Of a stretch of 64,000 nt of DNA, positions 33,038 to 46,024 are shown piece after piece (position 1 is the first letter of the stretch; each line of letters opens with the position of its first letter). The notes under the pieces are model-generated. The model made no database searches. It worked only from the letters and a program-made list of their open reading frames with translations, and had not been told where the DNA came from. Origin of the DNA: Aculops lycopersici (Eukaryota > Arthropoda > Arachnida > Trombidiformes > Eriophyidae); assembly GCA_015350385.1 (NCBI GenBank), contig WNKI01000005.1, forward strand, positions 1,620,505 to 1,684,504, written 5' to 3'. The position numbers and the translations under genes are program-made.

Positions 33038-36000
33038 TCTGTTTAGATATGTGAGATTTAAATTGTCAATTCAATTTATTCTCAGCAACAATCCAAAATT
33101 GGACAAGAAGAGTACATCGAAATGCCACTCAACGCAACGCAACGAAATTTGAAACTCAATAAGAGAAAAGGTCCAGTCAGCTTATTCAAAGAGCAGCGTC
33201 GGCCACTGGACATTGTCAACCACCTGCGGCTTGTGCGTGCGCTTGTGTTTGTATGTATGAGTGCGTTCGTTCGTTCGTTCTTTCGTATGTGCGGATTAGT
33301 CGCTGACTTGGAGCGAGCTGCTCCGCAGTCAGCGGGCCGAATTTCCAGTGTACAGGTGCAGTGAAGCCGCTAGGTAGAGGGACTCAAACTCGCTGACTAG
33401 CGTATGAGCTTTTGCTCGTCCCTCTACGCGACTAAGTCGCAAATAGTCGCCCTGTTCTCTATTGTTGGCAGCCAGGTACATGTTCACAGTGGTGCGGTAG
33501 TGGCACCACTAGTCGCTGCATCGACATCACCGTTAGCAGCTGCCAATGCCAGAGACGCAATCAAGCGGCGACATTGCCACCGACCGGCTCGTAACCAGCG
33601 GTATCTCACCCTCGCTCTTTTCCTACTAGACCCACCGACTCGCTCGCTAGAGACACGCCCGGTGGCCTGTCACTGGCTCGCAACCAGCAAGCCAGTGTGC
33701 AACTCAAAGCGCGAAGCACAAAGCACTCCGTCGAGTGCCGCGACCAAACTTGTGACTTACTTGCTAGAAAATTAGAAAGACACGCGAGCTTCACGCTCGA
33801 GCAGGTGGCACTCGAACCTCACCACTAGTTGTGCTCCGCTCCGTGTCTACCTGGCGCAGGTTTGCAACCTCTGATTAGTTCCCGTTGGTTTCGTTGGTAT
33901 TGGTGGCAAGCTAGATGTAGTTGCTCTTGTTGTTATTGTAGTTGTCGCTGTAGCGAGAAGAAGCGGTAGTGATGTGCGGAAAAAGGAGATTGATTTTCTT
34001 CCTTTTCACTTTAACCCTCTGACTCTCCCTCTCTCTGCATCTAGCTCGTCGCTTGCGTAATAATCCAACACATTGCGCCACTTCAGTAGAACTGCGCAGC
34101 GTAGACTTCTTATTGACTTTGGCGTCGAGCTCTTTGGCAACTGAATGAGCAACTAGCTCGCTCCTCACTCGCCGACTTCCGGCTCTCGCCTCTTTGCCTT
34201 CAGATCCAAGGTCAGCAGCCGTCACTCGTGGCCTTCAAACTGCTCAAGTTACCAAGCTTAGCAGAGAATCAAAATGACGATTGAAACAAGGCTACAAATT
34301 TGGTGGAGATAGCCACCGACCATTAGTATGTGCCAGAAATGAACACATCTCAGGAGAATCATCATCAACAATAACAATGATGATGATGATGATGATTCCG
34401 TGCGGTCAGTCTCATTTTCCTCTCTTGCTGCGAACTCTCACTCTCTTCGGGTTTCTCAAATTTCTAGACAAGGTCAATCGCAAATTGAAGCGCTTAGCTG
34501 GAAACACTCAATTAGGGTAGCTAGATGGTGGGGCACAAGCTAAAATTTGAACATTGTGTTTGCTGGCCATTGAATTTGCTTTCCCACAACAATCCAAACT
34601 CAACTGGAGAGATACGAGTTTACAGCGCTAGTTGCAGTTCCAAGATCCAGTATCGAATCCCTCGGGACGAGCAAACTTTAAAGCTAGCCCTTCGAGAGAG
34701 ACAGCCACCTGCTCTCGCTCTCTTCCTTCCGGTTGCTCTTGATACTGTTTCCTGTGACGCCGGGTGGCCGCCGTTTCTATTTGAAATAAGACCTACTAAT
34801 GGCTTCACCCCAGCTTCGTTCCGCGCAATTTGGCGTACTTGCCAGTGAGACATTGGAGTCTCGCGAAAGCTAGCGAGTCTATCCGTCTATCTATCTATCT
34901 CATCCTCTCTCTCCCTCTTTCCGTTGCTAATAATGACCGAGCTCAAGTTCCGCTCAAGCCACCACTGCTTCTGTGCACGCTGATAAGAGATCCCCCAATT
35001 TGTTGGCAATTTTCTTTTGTTTCCTTTTGCGGCCCTGGAATGGATAAGTTCGCAAAAGTCAATAGGCAGTCAGATGGCAGGTTGGTAGTTTGCCAGCTTG
35101 CCATTTGAATGGTAAGCTAGCAGTCGAGTGACAAAGTGTTCATAACTCATGCACCTGCTCGCCGGGCCACGCCGAGCCCAGCGTTGCCCTTATGGCTCTC
35201 ATTGAATGGCAGTTTAGCTTGGAATCACTGGCTGCGCGATGAACCTTTGAGCTCCACCTGTACACGTCGCCGGGGGCCCTCTACTGCATGCCTCGCAGAA
35301 AACTGATCTCCGGCTCCGGAGAGCCGGCACCTCTTTTCCGCTTTCCGCCCGCAAAGTCATGACCGGAAGGCAGAGGATTCGATTAAATGGTTGCTAGTCT
35401 GAAAAATTTCATCACATGCAAATTGTCCCGCAGTTCTGTTGGACCATTCAGTGCACGAGTAATTTGCTATCAGAATTGCGGAGCGTCAGAAATTGAAATG
35501 GATGACAATGACGCAATGATTGAATCTCTACCCATCGGTTATACTCTAATATTGCGGACTTCTTTAGGCTCCATGCACTAGAGGCGTCAAGACGTGAAGG
35601 CATCAAAAATTGCAACTAAATTGGCGCAACTCGCTTAGTATTCGTAGCATGCCTCAAGCTTTCTAAAAGAGGAAGACGAAGGTTAATTCATTTATATCTA
35701 TAAATACTCATTGGCGAATCATCACGAGCGCCAAAGGCATTAGAATCGAATCAAATTCCACCATTTTGGATTCGAAAATCAGTTTCCATTTTATTGACTC
35801 ACCTATGGACTTGATAGAATGGTTGCAAATCCTTACTTTCGATCACCCGAGTCGATGTGCAACTCAACACCCGGTCGCCTAAAGATTTGGATACATTGGT
35901 TTTCAACCAAATTCTCTGTCACGCATCAAAATTGAACCGAATCAACTCAAAATAGCCCCAACCAATACGGTGTCTATTCTCACTGGCTCGTCTCGAGTAT

Positions 36001-38717
36001 CTCATCTCGCCATCGTTTTCTATCCTGTTGATTTCGGCGAGTTAACATGCTGATGCGACAAGAGGCACGCAATAAATCAATAAGCTAGCGGGAAAACTAT
36101 CACAGCGAACCTCTTTGGGTTTTTATCAGACTCTTCGTGGGTCGCTAGCAATGGCAAAGACGAGTCGTCATCTTTGCTATTGGATTGTCGAGACTCTGTT
36201 CTACAGCGCCGGGCATCAAGAAACACAGACCTCAAGCTGGGAAATTTGTCCCAGATTAAGTTGGATGCTAAGCAGATGGCAAGTGGAACTCGTTGTGAGG
36301 AAGATGAAAAGGTAGTGGTGTTGGTGGAGTGTGGGGCTCGAGGAGCCGGAGGCGAGGTAATAGAGATGGCGGCACGAGGCGGTGACGGCAACATTGCTCG
36401 CGCCACCGAGTTACGTAACTGGTTCCACAGGAGCAGGCAAACTATTTGCTACACCTCATCTCCTCTACTCTCTTTCTCTCTCCCTTTCAACGACACTAGC
36501 TAAAGTTTAGCAAGTTCAATGAGCAGAGTGACAAATGAGACTCTTGACTTCGAATTGCTGGCCCAAATTCCGGCAAGCCGCTCGTGAAATGAGCATCGCA
36601 TGGAGGAGCAAACAGCCAGCCAGCCAGCCAGTTAAACGGACCGACGGGAGCTCCCCTTTTCTCCGCTCCAAGGAAAAGGCTCGGCAAACGACAACTAGCA
36701 TTCAATGCTCGCTAATGAACAAACAAAACCAAAAGCACGACTAACGATGCAACTTAACATCCTCTTTTCAATGCCAAACAGCCAGCAAGTCTGCTAGTCG
36801 GCGGTAGAGGTGGCACTCGAGCGCTTGAGTGAGCAGAGCAAAGCAAAAGGACAAAACTTTTACACACTTCAGTCCTTCAGAGAGTTTGCAAAACCCAGCG
36901 ACCAGATCGACTTTTTAGCTAATCCAAATAAAAAGCAAGAGGACTCTTTATTTCGTTATAAAACAGAGGAGCGAGAGAGAAAATTAGAGCGACGATCTTC
37001 ATTAGTGGCCACTAGCAATCTGATCTGGCCGCAAATGCGTCTGAATGTACATGTTGTTCTTTTCCTCTATACTTCTAAACACGTACAAATGTTTCCCTTT
37101 CTTTCTCAAATGCTTCCAAGTGCCAAGTTTACAAGAGGAAAACTTGTAAAACCTCTCGATTTTTGCGTTCGAGTGTTTTGTTAGCGCAAAAGCCATTAGT
37201 AGTATAGAGCAAACAGGGTTTTTGTATTACAAAGTTGCAATTCAAATGATTGTAACTCAATCTCGCGTTGCTCATAGCTGCCGTGTGTTAGCGTTACATT
37301 TTTGGCCTCCACTTTAAACCTGACTTTCGGCCTCACCACATTGATAATAACGCAATTGAAAAAACTTTTCTCTTCTTGAGCTGTTTGAAATGACAAACAT
37401 CTGATCATCTGACAGTTAATCGCCTTTAGCCGGAAGTTGAATTGGCCTTGTCAGGTGATAATTAAATCTATTAGCTATAGTTGATCTCTATCTCAAATCT
37501 CTAGTTAGTTAGTTAATTGGAATTTACTCTTTCTCTTTTGCTTTCGGTGCGCCACCAATTGGCGCCAAACTGCAATTTGTACCCCAAAATTACCGGCGCC
37601 AACTGGCCTGCTATCAATGGGAAAAAACCCATGTGATGTGCGCAAAAAGCCACCGAGGGTGGGAAGAGTACAGTGGTTGAGTTGGCAAGCGAATGGCTGG
37701 GGATAGCCAGAGTTAGGGGTGGTAATTTTTCATCAAAGCCAAGGAAAAATAATCGCTCGCTACACCTACTCAGCTATTGAGACGCCGACATATTTCATGT
37801 TTGTATGTTGGTTCTGGCTGCTGGCTGGTTTGTCGGTTGGCATGCGATTCTTTTGAACTCGCTTGTAAGTTATAAGATAGGAGCTCGATGTGCTTTGCTT
37901 GTGGCGGCAGCCAACTAAACTAGAGATCTAATACTACAATAATACAACCAAGATTTAAGAGTCATCATCATTTCGCTCGTTCGCTCGCCTTCGCTAACTA
38001 AATGGAGCTTGAATCTCTTTGTTAGCAATGGGGGATCAGTGAGCCGCATGACACGCGGCCACCTAGTCGCCCCCAGAGCCATCGCGATCGCTGCCGCCGC
38101 CGCCGCCATCCGACCGCCAACCGGATGGGGTGCGACTACTTCCGGCCAGCCCGTTTGATAAACGGCCGCCGACTTTGTGTGTAGGTGTAGAGTATCATTA
38201 GCGCGCCGCTTGACGCGTAACGCCGGCCAGCTAGCTGGCTGCTAGTTTGAGTTGCTGTCGGAGCCAACACGAGCATTGAGAGGGGAAATGAGGGGAGAGC
38301 GGGCGAACAAGACGCCAATCAACAATGCGGCGCCAAATGTCGTCCACTCGCCTTGTTAACCCTTTGAGTCTGGGAACAAAGTCAAGGTTTCGAATCCTTT
38401 GTGTTTGCTCATCTTGTTTTGTTGGCTCGCAGCGCTTCAGTAATGGGAACTCAAGTGAACTGGTTAACCGGAAGTGGAGGTCCCAACTCATGGTTGAGTT
38501 TTTAACCAAAGAGAATAGAGTCGCAGTCGGAGGAGGCGGAGAAGGCAGCGCATAAAAAGGGTCATTTTGGAAGCGAGTTGACGAGAGGGAGCGAGAGAGG
38601 AAGAGAAAAGAAAAGAAAAGGAGCTTAGAGTTGAGCAATGGACTTGATTCCTTAACTCGACGTCGTTTGGTTTCACAAGCGGAAGTTGTGAGACTTCCGG
38701 CAACTTGGCAAAGCCCA

Positions 38718-38764
38718 CCACTACCACCACTACCACTACCACCACCACCACCACCACCACCATC
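38718..38764. repeat. (ACC)n microsatellite
   Basis: A run of ACC/CCA triplets with few interruptions, in non-coding DNA. Confidence 0.85.
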
Positions 38765-41700
38765 ATCAGCTCTAGTGGTGGACACCTGTACCTCCTCATC
38801 GCCTCCCCAAAGCCAACTCTAACCAGATTGAGTTTGCCCTCGTTGCTATAACTTGCATAAGAATTGAATGAGGATGAAGTCACAACAGTCGAACGTGATA
38901 AGTGAGGCTCGAATTTCTTTCCGTTTTGTTTCTCTCCGTTTGGCCAAACGACACGAGCCAACACGACGTCAAACTTGCCGCACGGTGGGCAGTGGCAACA
39001 AGGCGGCCAAGGACAATAACAATGGCGTTTGTTTGCAAAAACATTTAGGCTCGTGGGATCAATTCGGAAATTGAATCTCATTGACAAAATGTATGTTTTT
39101 CCTCCCCCTCTTGGCTTTTTCCATTGCTCAGCGTATAAATCTCGTTACGCCTTAAGATGCGAGACTTTTGGCAGCGCAAAGGCGAGAATCATCGTATGCA
39201 AGGGGAACGTTTGGTGCTGACGTCTAAACATTATTATTGTCACTTTGCACCAAAGAGGCCAAAAGGCTAGCAAGTGGACATTCGCCTGCTTGCTCGCTCG
39301 CTGCCCACTAGCGACCTTCTTTCAATTTGATTTGCATTCCTTTATCTCCGTCGTCATCCAAAAGCAACTCCACTGGCAACGATAGTCTTGTGGCGCCACT
39401 TGGCCATGGAACAGTTGCCAATTTATTGGCAAGCCACAAGAGCAAAGCCGCTGTTACAATCCGCGAACCAAAGTGGCTGGCGGCTGGTTATCTGGTTGTC
39501 GAGAAAGAGGTTCAGTTGGTATTAGTGTTATTGTCTGCCGAAGGGAGTTTTTATGTACACGTGTTTTGCTAGCTGGCCAAATGTTTCCTTCTCTCTTTCT
39601 CTCGTTCGCTTTATGCTCAGCGAGTTAGCTCATTTCCAGCCCCCACCAGAATCGAGTCAATTGGTCGGCAACCACTTGTTCAATCGCCACCGCCCGAGTG
39701 AATAAGGCTCATGTGACGCAAGGAAGTTGCGCGCACATTTCTTTCGACTCGGCCCATTTCACAACATATCAAATGGCCGCTGATCTGATATGTCGATGGA
39801 GTTTTCCGTTCAAAGTCTTGGCATTGTACACTGCTCGTTAATAGTCTCAATTCGAGTGTTGGCCGCCAAATTGGCGCTGGAATTTCCTAAAGAGAGGCTA
39901 GCGGCGGCAGCGAGAGCAATGGTAACAACGACAAGAAAAACTAAATAACAACTTGAAAACACTTGCCGACCTCGACGACGACCACGACGCTGGACTCTAA
40001 TGGCTGGCATCCGTTGGAAATGAACGAGCGGGCAGACAGTTTATCTCCCATTGCTCTCAAGTTCCTCGGCTGGCCAGTTATCTAACGAGCCGAATGGCCT
40101 GGCATCTCACGCAACCCGAGACCAACTCGTCTCACGCACACGAGATGAGACGAGGATCGCTTCCGGTGTACAGGTAACCTTGTTACTTCTGCTTACACAA
40201 ATGAGAGGGGCAGGCATTAAATTAGTTTAAGCCACGGGCCAGCGCGAGGCCATCACCGGAAGTCGCTCGGGCCTCGGAGCGTACGATTGGCGAGCGAGTT
40301 AGCGATGATAAGACAAGTGATCATTTGCTGATATTATTACGTAGGGAGCGGAGAAGCGACGAGACGATCAATTTTTCGTACATCAAGAGAGGAGTTTTTC
40401 TTCAGCCCACTGTTTAGATAGAGTGGCATTTGAGTTGAGGGAGAATGTTTCAGTGGAAGCAGGTGGTCGAGCTGGCGATTGTTGATGGCTAATAAATTGA
40501 AGAGCAGAGCTCGAAACGCCGACTCATCACGTGTGGAGGTGATTCGCCGCCGTCGCCGCTCACCGTTACCGAGTTACATACTCAAATTAAAACAAACTAT
40601 CCAATTGCTGGCCACCCACTTGTCTTATCGATTACTTAACTGCCCGGGCAGCCAGTAGGAGTTAAGTAAAAGGCTACCCTGAGCCTCGACACGTCTGCCA
40701 GCACCGCCACCGCCGCCGCCAAATGAACCAACTGCCACAAGGCTGAATTCGGTCTATTCATTAAGTCCACTAGCAACTGGAAGTTGGCGAGCTTAGCGTT
40801 TCAAGTTCCGTTGTACCGACCGGCAACTATAGCGGAACAGCTGAGTCTGAGACTAAAACTCGAGCTCATGGAAATTCAGCAACATTCGTGAGAGATTTTC
40901 GCGTTCACTAAAGAGAAGCGAGGCTATAGTACGCGCAACAACCGCTACAACGAGTATTAGTGTTTCGAGGTTCCCCTTGGACTCAACTTTGCAAACTTCA
41001 ATGACTTTGGCGACAAACACGAGCGTTTGGCAGCTCCTCACGATTGGGCGTCATTGTAGTCGTTGGCGTCTTTGTCATTGTGGCAGCTGACGTGAAATTC
41101 GCAAAAGGGCAACCAAATTGGTTAGTTTCGCGGCGTAACTTAGTGTTATTTCCGCATTGGGATCTTTGGCACACGAACTCGACTAGCAGAGCCTTGGTCG
41201 CGCTCTTGGCAACTCAAAATTTCACCCACAGGACGCGGCGAGCGAAACACCGGAAGTGGTGCAGTTGCAATTACCTCTTAGTGCTCGACCTTGACAATCG
41301 CAGTTGGGACTTGCGGCGCTCGTTGCTAGTCGGCTCGAGCAAGCAGTCGGTTGGCAAACGACTAGTTAAGCCTCCTCCTCCTTCTAGTTCTCCTGTCTCT
41401 CCGTGACTCACTTACGGCGAGCTATCACTGCTTTGCATTCCATTCTATTGGTTTGACTCCTTGGTGAAGCAAACCGACGGAAGTCTGATTCGTACCTCAA
41501 ATCGCCAACAGACGACCAAAAATAAGGCTCGTATGTCTCCGACTCCCGTAGACTTTTGTTTGCTTCGACCAAATCTCCTTGAAATTTTGCCTGACGCATC
41601 CTTGAGACGTGAAAAGAGAGGATCACCAAAAGTAATGTAATGACATTATTTTGAGGCTGATTTCACCGAGTTGAACCGTTGGGTTGCCATACATTTGCTC

Positions 41701-42050
41701 AGGCTGAAATGCACAAACCAATAAACGTGTTTGCTGGTCTTTTTGCAAAGTCACTCGGGTTCCATTAGTCTGGTTGTTTGGTGGTTCGTGATTATGAACT
41801 CTCGGCTTTGTGTACCATTTTCCATCTCAGCGCACAATTACAATTATCCACTTGCAAACAAAATAACCAAGCTTTCTCATTGAGTTCTGAGCGACGCCTA
41901 GCGACCTGAGTGCTGACTAATCATTGTACCTGTTTCTCTCCCTCTCTCTCTTCCCTCCATCTCAACGATGATTTCCACGGCAACGGAACCAACAACAACC
42001 AACCGGACAGATTGTAAATTAATCCCACACTGACCGGAAGTGGCAGGGAC

Positions 42051-45000
42051 ATGGAGGAGAGTGGAGGCGGCTTTTTGGGCGCGCCGCCCAGCGACCCAAC
42101 GGAGAGCCTACAAGTGGTTGGCGGCGGCGGCGGCGGCCTAAGCTCAATGGAAGTGGCCAGCGGCAACTCAACCCTCGACACCTCGATGGTTGCAAGCTCA
42201 GCAGCGTCATCGGCGGCCGCGGTACAGGCAACAATGAACCAGGTGATACAGTACAACAAACTGTCGAGCAGCGAGATGGACATGATTGTGAATGTCACGC
42301 GGGAGTATCCGTTCGATTTCGCAACCATAATGTTCGGTTACGCAATGCCCTTTGTGCTCCTAGTTACGCTGCTAACTAATTCCCTCGTTGTACTAGTGCT
42401 AGCCCAAAAGCATATGAGAACTCCAACAAACATAGTCCTATTCACAATGGCCATAGTGGATCTACTTACGCTATTGTCCCCGTCGCCCTGGTACATTTAC
42501 ATCTACACTCTCGGCTACCACGATAAGTTTCTTCACCCGCCGGCCGCCTGTTACTTGCACCACATTATGACCGACGTAATTCCAATCTACTTTCATACCT
42601 CAAGCATTTGGTTGGCCCTCCTGTTGGCAAGCCAGCGATACATTTACGTTTGCCATCCAACTTTGGCGCGAACTTGGTGAGTTTTTCCCTCGATTGCTTC
42701 TCTTCTCCCTCTTCCGCGTTCCGCTTTCCTCCTGGGACCTTGAGCAGGTTTACAATAAACTAGCTAGTGAATATTGATGATGATGACGTTAAGCTATGAA
42801 AACCACAAGCGAAACGATCCGTGTGAAAATACGATCATTAACCAGTTATTACCTGCCCACAAATACACTATATATATGTATATATATATACCTTTCGTGT
42901 GCCAATAACGATCCCACGACACAGGTGCACTGTGCCTCGCGTTGGGCGCGCCATCTTCATAATCCTCTTCGTCGCCCTCCTCCATCAAGCAACGCGATTC
43001 TTCGACAATGAGTTCACCAGCGTCACCATCCAATACGAGCAACAGGAAGTTAAGGCCTGCAGGTATGGCATCGCCGATTGGGTCCATCGGCATCTCAATG
43101 TTGGCCTCTATTTTGGAACCTATTTCACATTTAGGATATTGTTTGTGTTTACAATTCCCTGTGTTGCGCTAATTACACTCAACTATCTATTATTTCGAGC
43201 ATTGAAACGAGCGGAGAATAAGAGAACGGAGCTTCTGAGGACCAAGTACAAGTTTATTGGTAGAAATCACTGTAGCATCGGGGCCATTGATACGCGGGAC
43301 CAAAGTTTCTCGGTCAACGACCACCGGCACAACAACACCACTACCATTCGCAATGACCAAGAGGCGCACAGTTACGTGGGCGGATTCGTGGGCAAGCTAA
43401 CCGGAGGCTCGGGCAAACCAAATGGGAGGTCACAGTTGAGGCATCAGCAGCAACAGGAAGAGGGACAGGCGGAGGCCTCGTTTGCTGCACCGTTCCCCAG
43501 GCTGAGCTCATTGAGGGAACAGCAGAATGAGCCGCAAGTGGAGCACAATGGCAGCAAGAAACAGGAGAAACCAACTAGTGAGAAAATAAATGGAGATAAT
43601 TATCAGAAATGCAGCAGTAAACGAGAGACAAACTCTTTCAACTCGACCACTGGAGCTCCGAGATTGGGCCCAACGACGACCACGACCACGACACCAGCAG
43701 CAACAAAAGGCGCTGAGAAATCAAGCACGACAACTGCGCCTGTGGCAGTTAATGGCAAGGAACTCCAGGATCTTGACAACCATCAGCGAGTTAAATTAAC
43801 TACCGGCGCCAAGATTGACAAGACAAGGGGCTCGCGAGGCGCGAATAGCAGCAGCGTGGCGAGCGGCAGCAGTGATTCTTCGTCGGCCTCCTCGTCGTCG
43901 TCGTCCTCTTCATCGTCGGTCTTAATGTCAACTGGCAGCAACAGTGACAGTTGCTCAGGGAGCTCAAACGAGGATTTAAAGTTCCATAACCACAAGCAAC
44001 GGCGCGCCCACAACCACCGCCACAAGCGGCGTACAGGTGGCGGCGCGCACAACAGTCAGCAGAGGCGTCGACGGAAGCGCAAATCCTCGAGGGAGGTGGG
44101 AAAAAGATACGTAGATGGAGAGGAAGTTGATATCGATGTAAATAAGGATAACGGACTAGACTGCGACGACGACGACAACAACAACAATAACTACGACGAC
44201 GACGAAGAGGAAGAGGACGATGAGGATTCCGTTTGCGCCGAGTGCGCCGCGTACCTGCAGCAAGAGGAACTAAGCGAGTGCCAGCGTTGCGCTGGCAACT
44301 CGAACGAGGGCGCCACCACCGGAAGCGAGGCAAAACAGAGGGCCGAACACAGTCAAGTGTCTCAGTGTTCCTCGCTGGCGGCCAATACAACTGAGGCAGT
44401 GAGCAATGTGGACGAGGAGGAATCTGGACAGGTGGTTGCTCGCGCCGAGACTCTGGACACCATGGACTCGGAACTGATGCATCAGCAACGCCAACAAGGG
44501 GAGGCGGACCACGAGTCATTTGGCGCAAAATCCTTGAGCATCGATAGTCGGCTCACCTGTGGCTGTCTTGATGGCGCTGGCGACGGATACAAGTCGTTTG
44601 GTCAGAGTGGAGGGAGCAAATGTGGCGCCGAATGCGAGAGGAGCCACAGTAACAGGCGGCCGACGAGAGCGGCGCAACACACGAGATTGCTGGCGCAGTG
44701 TAGGGCAAAATCAACTTGCAGCAGTAGCAACTCGGATCCCTGTATCAACTGCAACCGCAACCACCGAGTCCAGAATTACTATTCAACGCACAATAATAAC
44801 TCAAACTTGATTAGCTCAATGAATGACAGGACCAAACGGAATGGTCGCGAGGAGTCAATGGCAAATCGAATGCCCATTAGCCAATCGGATTATGGCACCA
44901 ACGCGACCGAAAGTCGGAGGGAGGACATTTTGTCCAATTCGTCGAGAGGTCAAATGGATGCAACTATCACTACAGCCACAACCACAACAACCGCCACCAC

Positions 45001-46024
45001 AACCACAACTCTACATTCAAACAACACAAACTCGACGGGCTCCCTGCTTCAGGTGAACCAAACCCAAGCTCAAGCTTGCGCCCTTCCGGCGCCGGCGCCG
45101 CTAACTAGGCGCCAGGACAGCCAACTAGCTCGACTAAAGAGCCCTTCGTTTGCTAGCACTCTTTGCCGGGGGAGTCGAGCAAATTTAATTGGAGGCAGCA
45201 GCAGCCATATTGGCGTTAGTAGCAATCCACTAAGCACCTTGACAATTTCAGGTAATGCAAACTCATCAAACGCAGCGGCGGCGGCCGCCGCCGCAGCCGC
45301 TAGCGAGAGGGACAGAGGCGCTAGCTCGCGGACTATGGATAGTAATAGGACAACGCTGATGCTCATTGTGGTGGTCACTGTGTTTCTTATTGTCGAGGTG
45401 CCAGTTGCAGTGGTCACCATACTTCATGTTGTGCTCAATTCATTTGAAATATTCAAGGACGTCGATTCGTCGTCATTCAATTACATCAAACTGTTCACCA
45501 ATTTCTTCATCATGATCAGCTACTCGGTCAATTTTACAATCTATTGCAGCATGTCCAAGAAGTTCCGCGAAACCTTCAAGGACGTGGTGCTGTGTGGCGA
45601 AAAGTCAAAGCGGAAACGGAAGTCGGGCGCAGCCTACTCCCTCTACCAGCTGAGTCACTATGAGCCGGTAGGTGGTGGTGGTGCTGGCGGTGCCACTAGC
45701 GGTGCCACTGCCACTCACAACCACCGATCTACCACGAACCAAGTGATACGCGAACCTGCGAGCAACACTCACAATCACGACTGTGGCTACGCAAATTTTT
45801 CCCCAACTCCAAGCAACTACAACAACAGGCCCACTGGCGCTAGTAGCAAAAATAACACCAATCACCAAATACAAACGGATTTGGCCTCAACAATGAGCGC
45901 AACTGGCTTGGGTTTTACAGGAAACAAAACCGACAGTCTTGCTGGCGGAACGACCACCACAAATTTAGAGGTCCGCTCGTATAGGCGGCCAACGAGTGGT
46001 GTGCAGCCGGAATGCGAGCTTTAG
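42051..46024 (+). CDS. SPR: Sex-peptide/myoinhibitory-peptide receptor-like GPCR with very long third intracellular loop
   Basis: Rhodopsin-class neuropeptide receptor, exons 42051-42676 and 42925-46024 (donor ACTTG/GTGAGT, acceptor ACACAG/GTGC), about 1241 residues. The splice joins ARTW to CTVPRVGR and so rebuilds the SPR-family block QRYIYVCHP...ARTWCT; QRY replaces DRY, as in this family. TM1 begins near residue 88. NVTREYPFDF contains an extracellular N-glycosylation site. TM6-7 are unmistakable: TTLMLIVVVTVFLIVEVPVA, LFTNFFIMISYSVNFTIYC, then SKKFRETFKD. In Drosophila the receptor binds myoinhibitory peptides and sex peptide. The third intracellular loop, normally a few dozen residues, is about 710 here (roughly residues 305-1015). 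It is rich in Ser/Asn/Asp, with a CxxC-X11-CxxC cluster and poly-Ala. The frame is open throughout. Confidence 0.9.
42677..42924 (+). other. Intron of the SPR-like gene
   Basis: 248 bp GT-AG intron interrupting the Trp codon of ARTWCT. The phase is confirmed by family-conserved residues on both sides. Confidence 0.88.

Larger units (their letters stand above)
24796..42050. other. 17 kb gene-poor region upstream of the SPR-like gene
   Basis: I found no ORF with coding character or family resemblance on either strand. The region has scattered microsatellites (GTCA, CT, TCG, ACC, CCAG), two perfect short hairpins (25234-25265 and 29762-29789) and several copies of the 8-mer CCGGAAGT. It may hold distal regulatory DNA or untranslated exons of the receptor gene, but that cannot be shown by reading alone. 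Confidence 0.45.

Noticed and set aside
38231..38785. 184-codon minus-strand ORF with poly-Gly start
   Set aside because: The start is the antisense of the ACC microsatellite, the composition is non-coding, and there is no recognisable domain.
43800..44528. 242-codon minus-strand ORF opposite the SPR loop
   Set aside because: It is a Ser/Arg/Cys-rich antisense shadow of repetitive codons in the receptor loop, with no domain or splice support.
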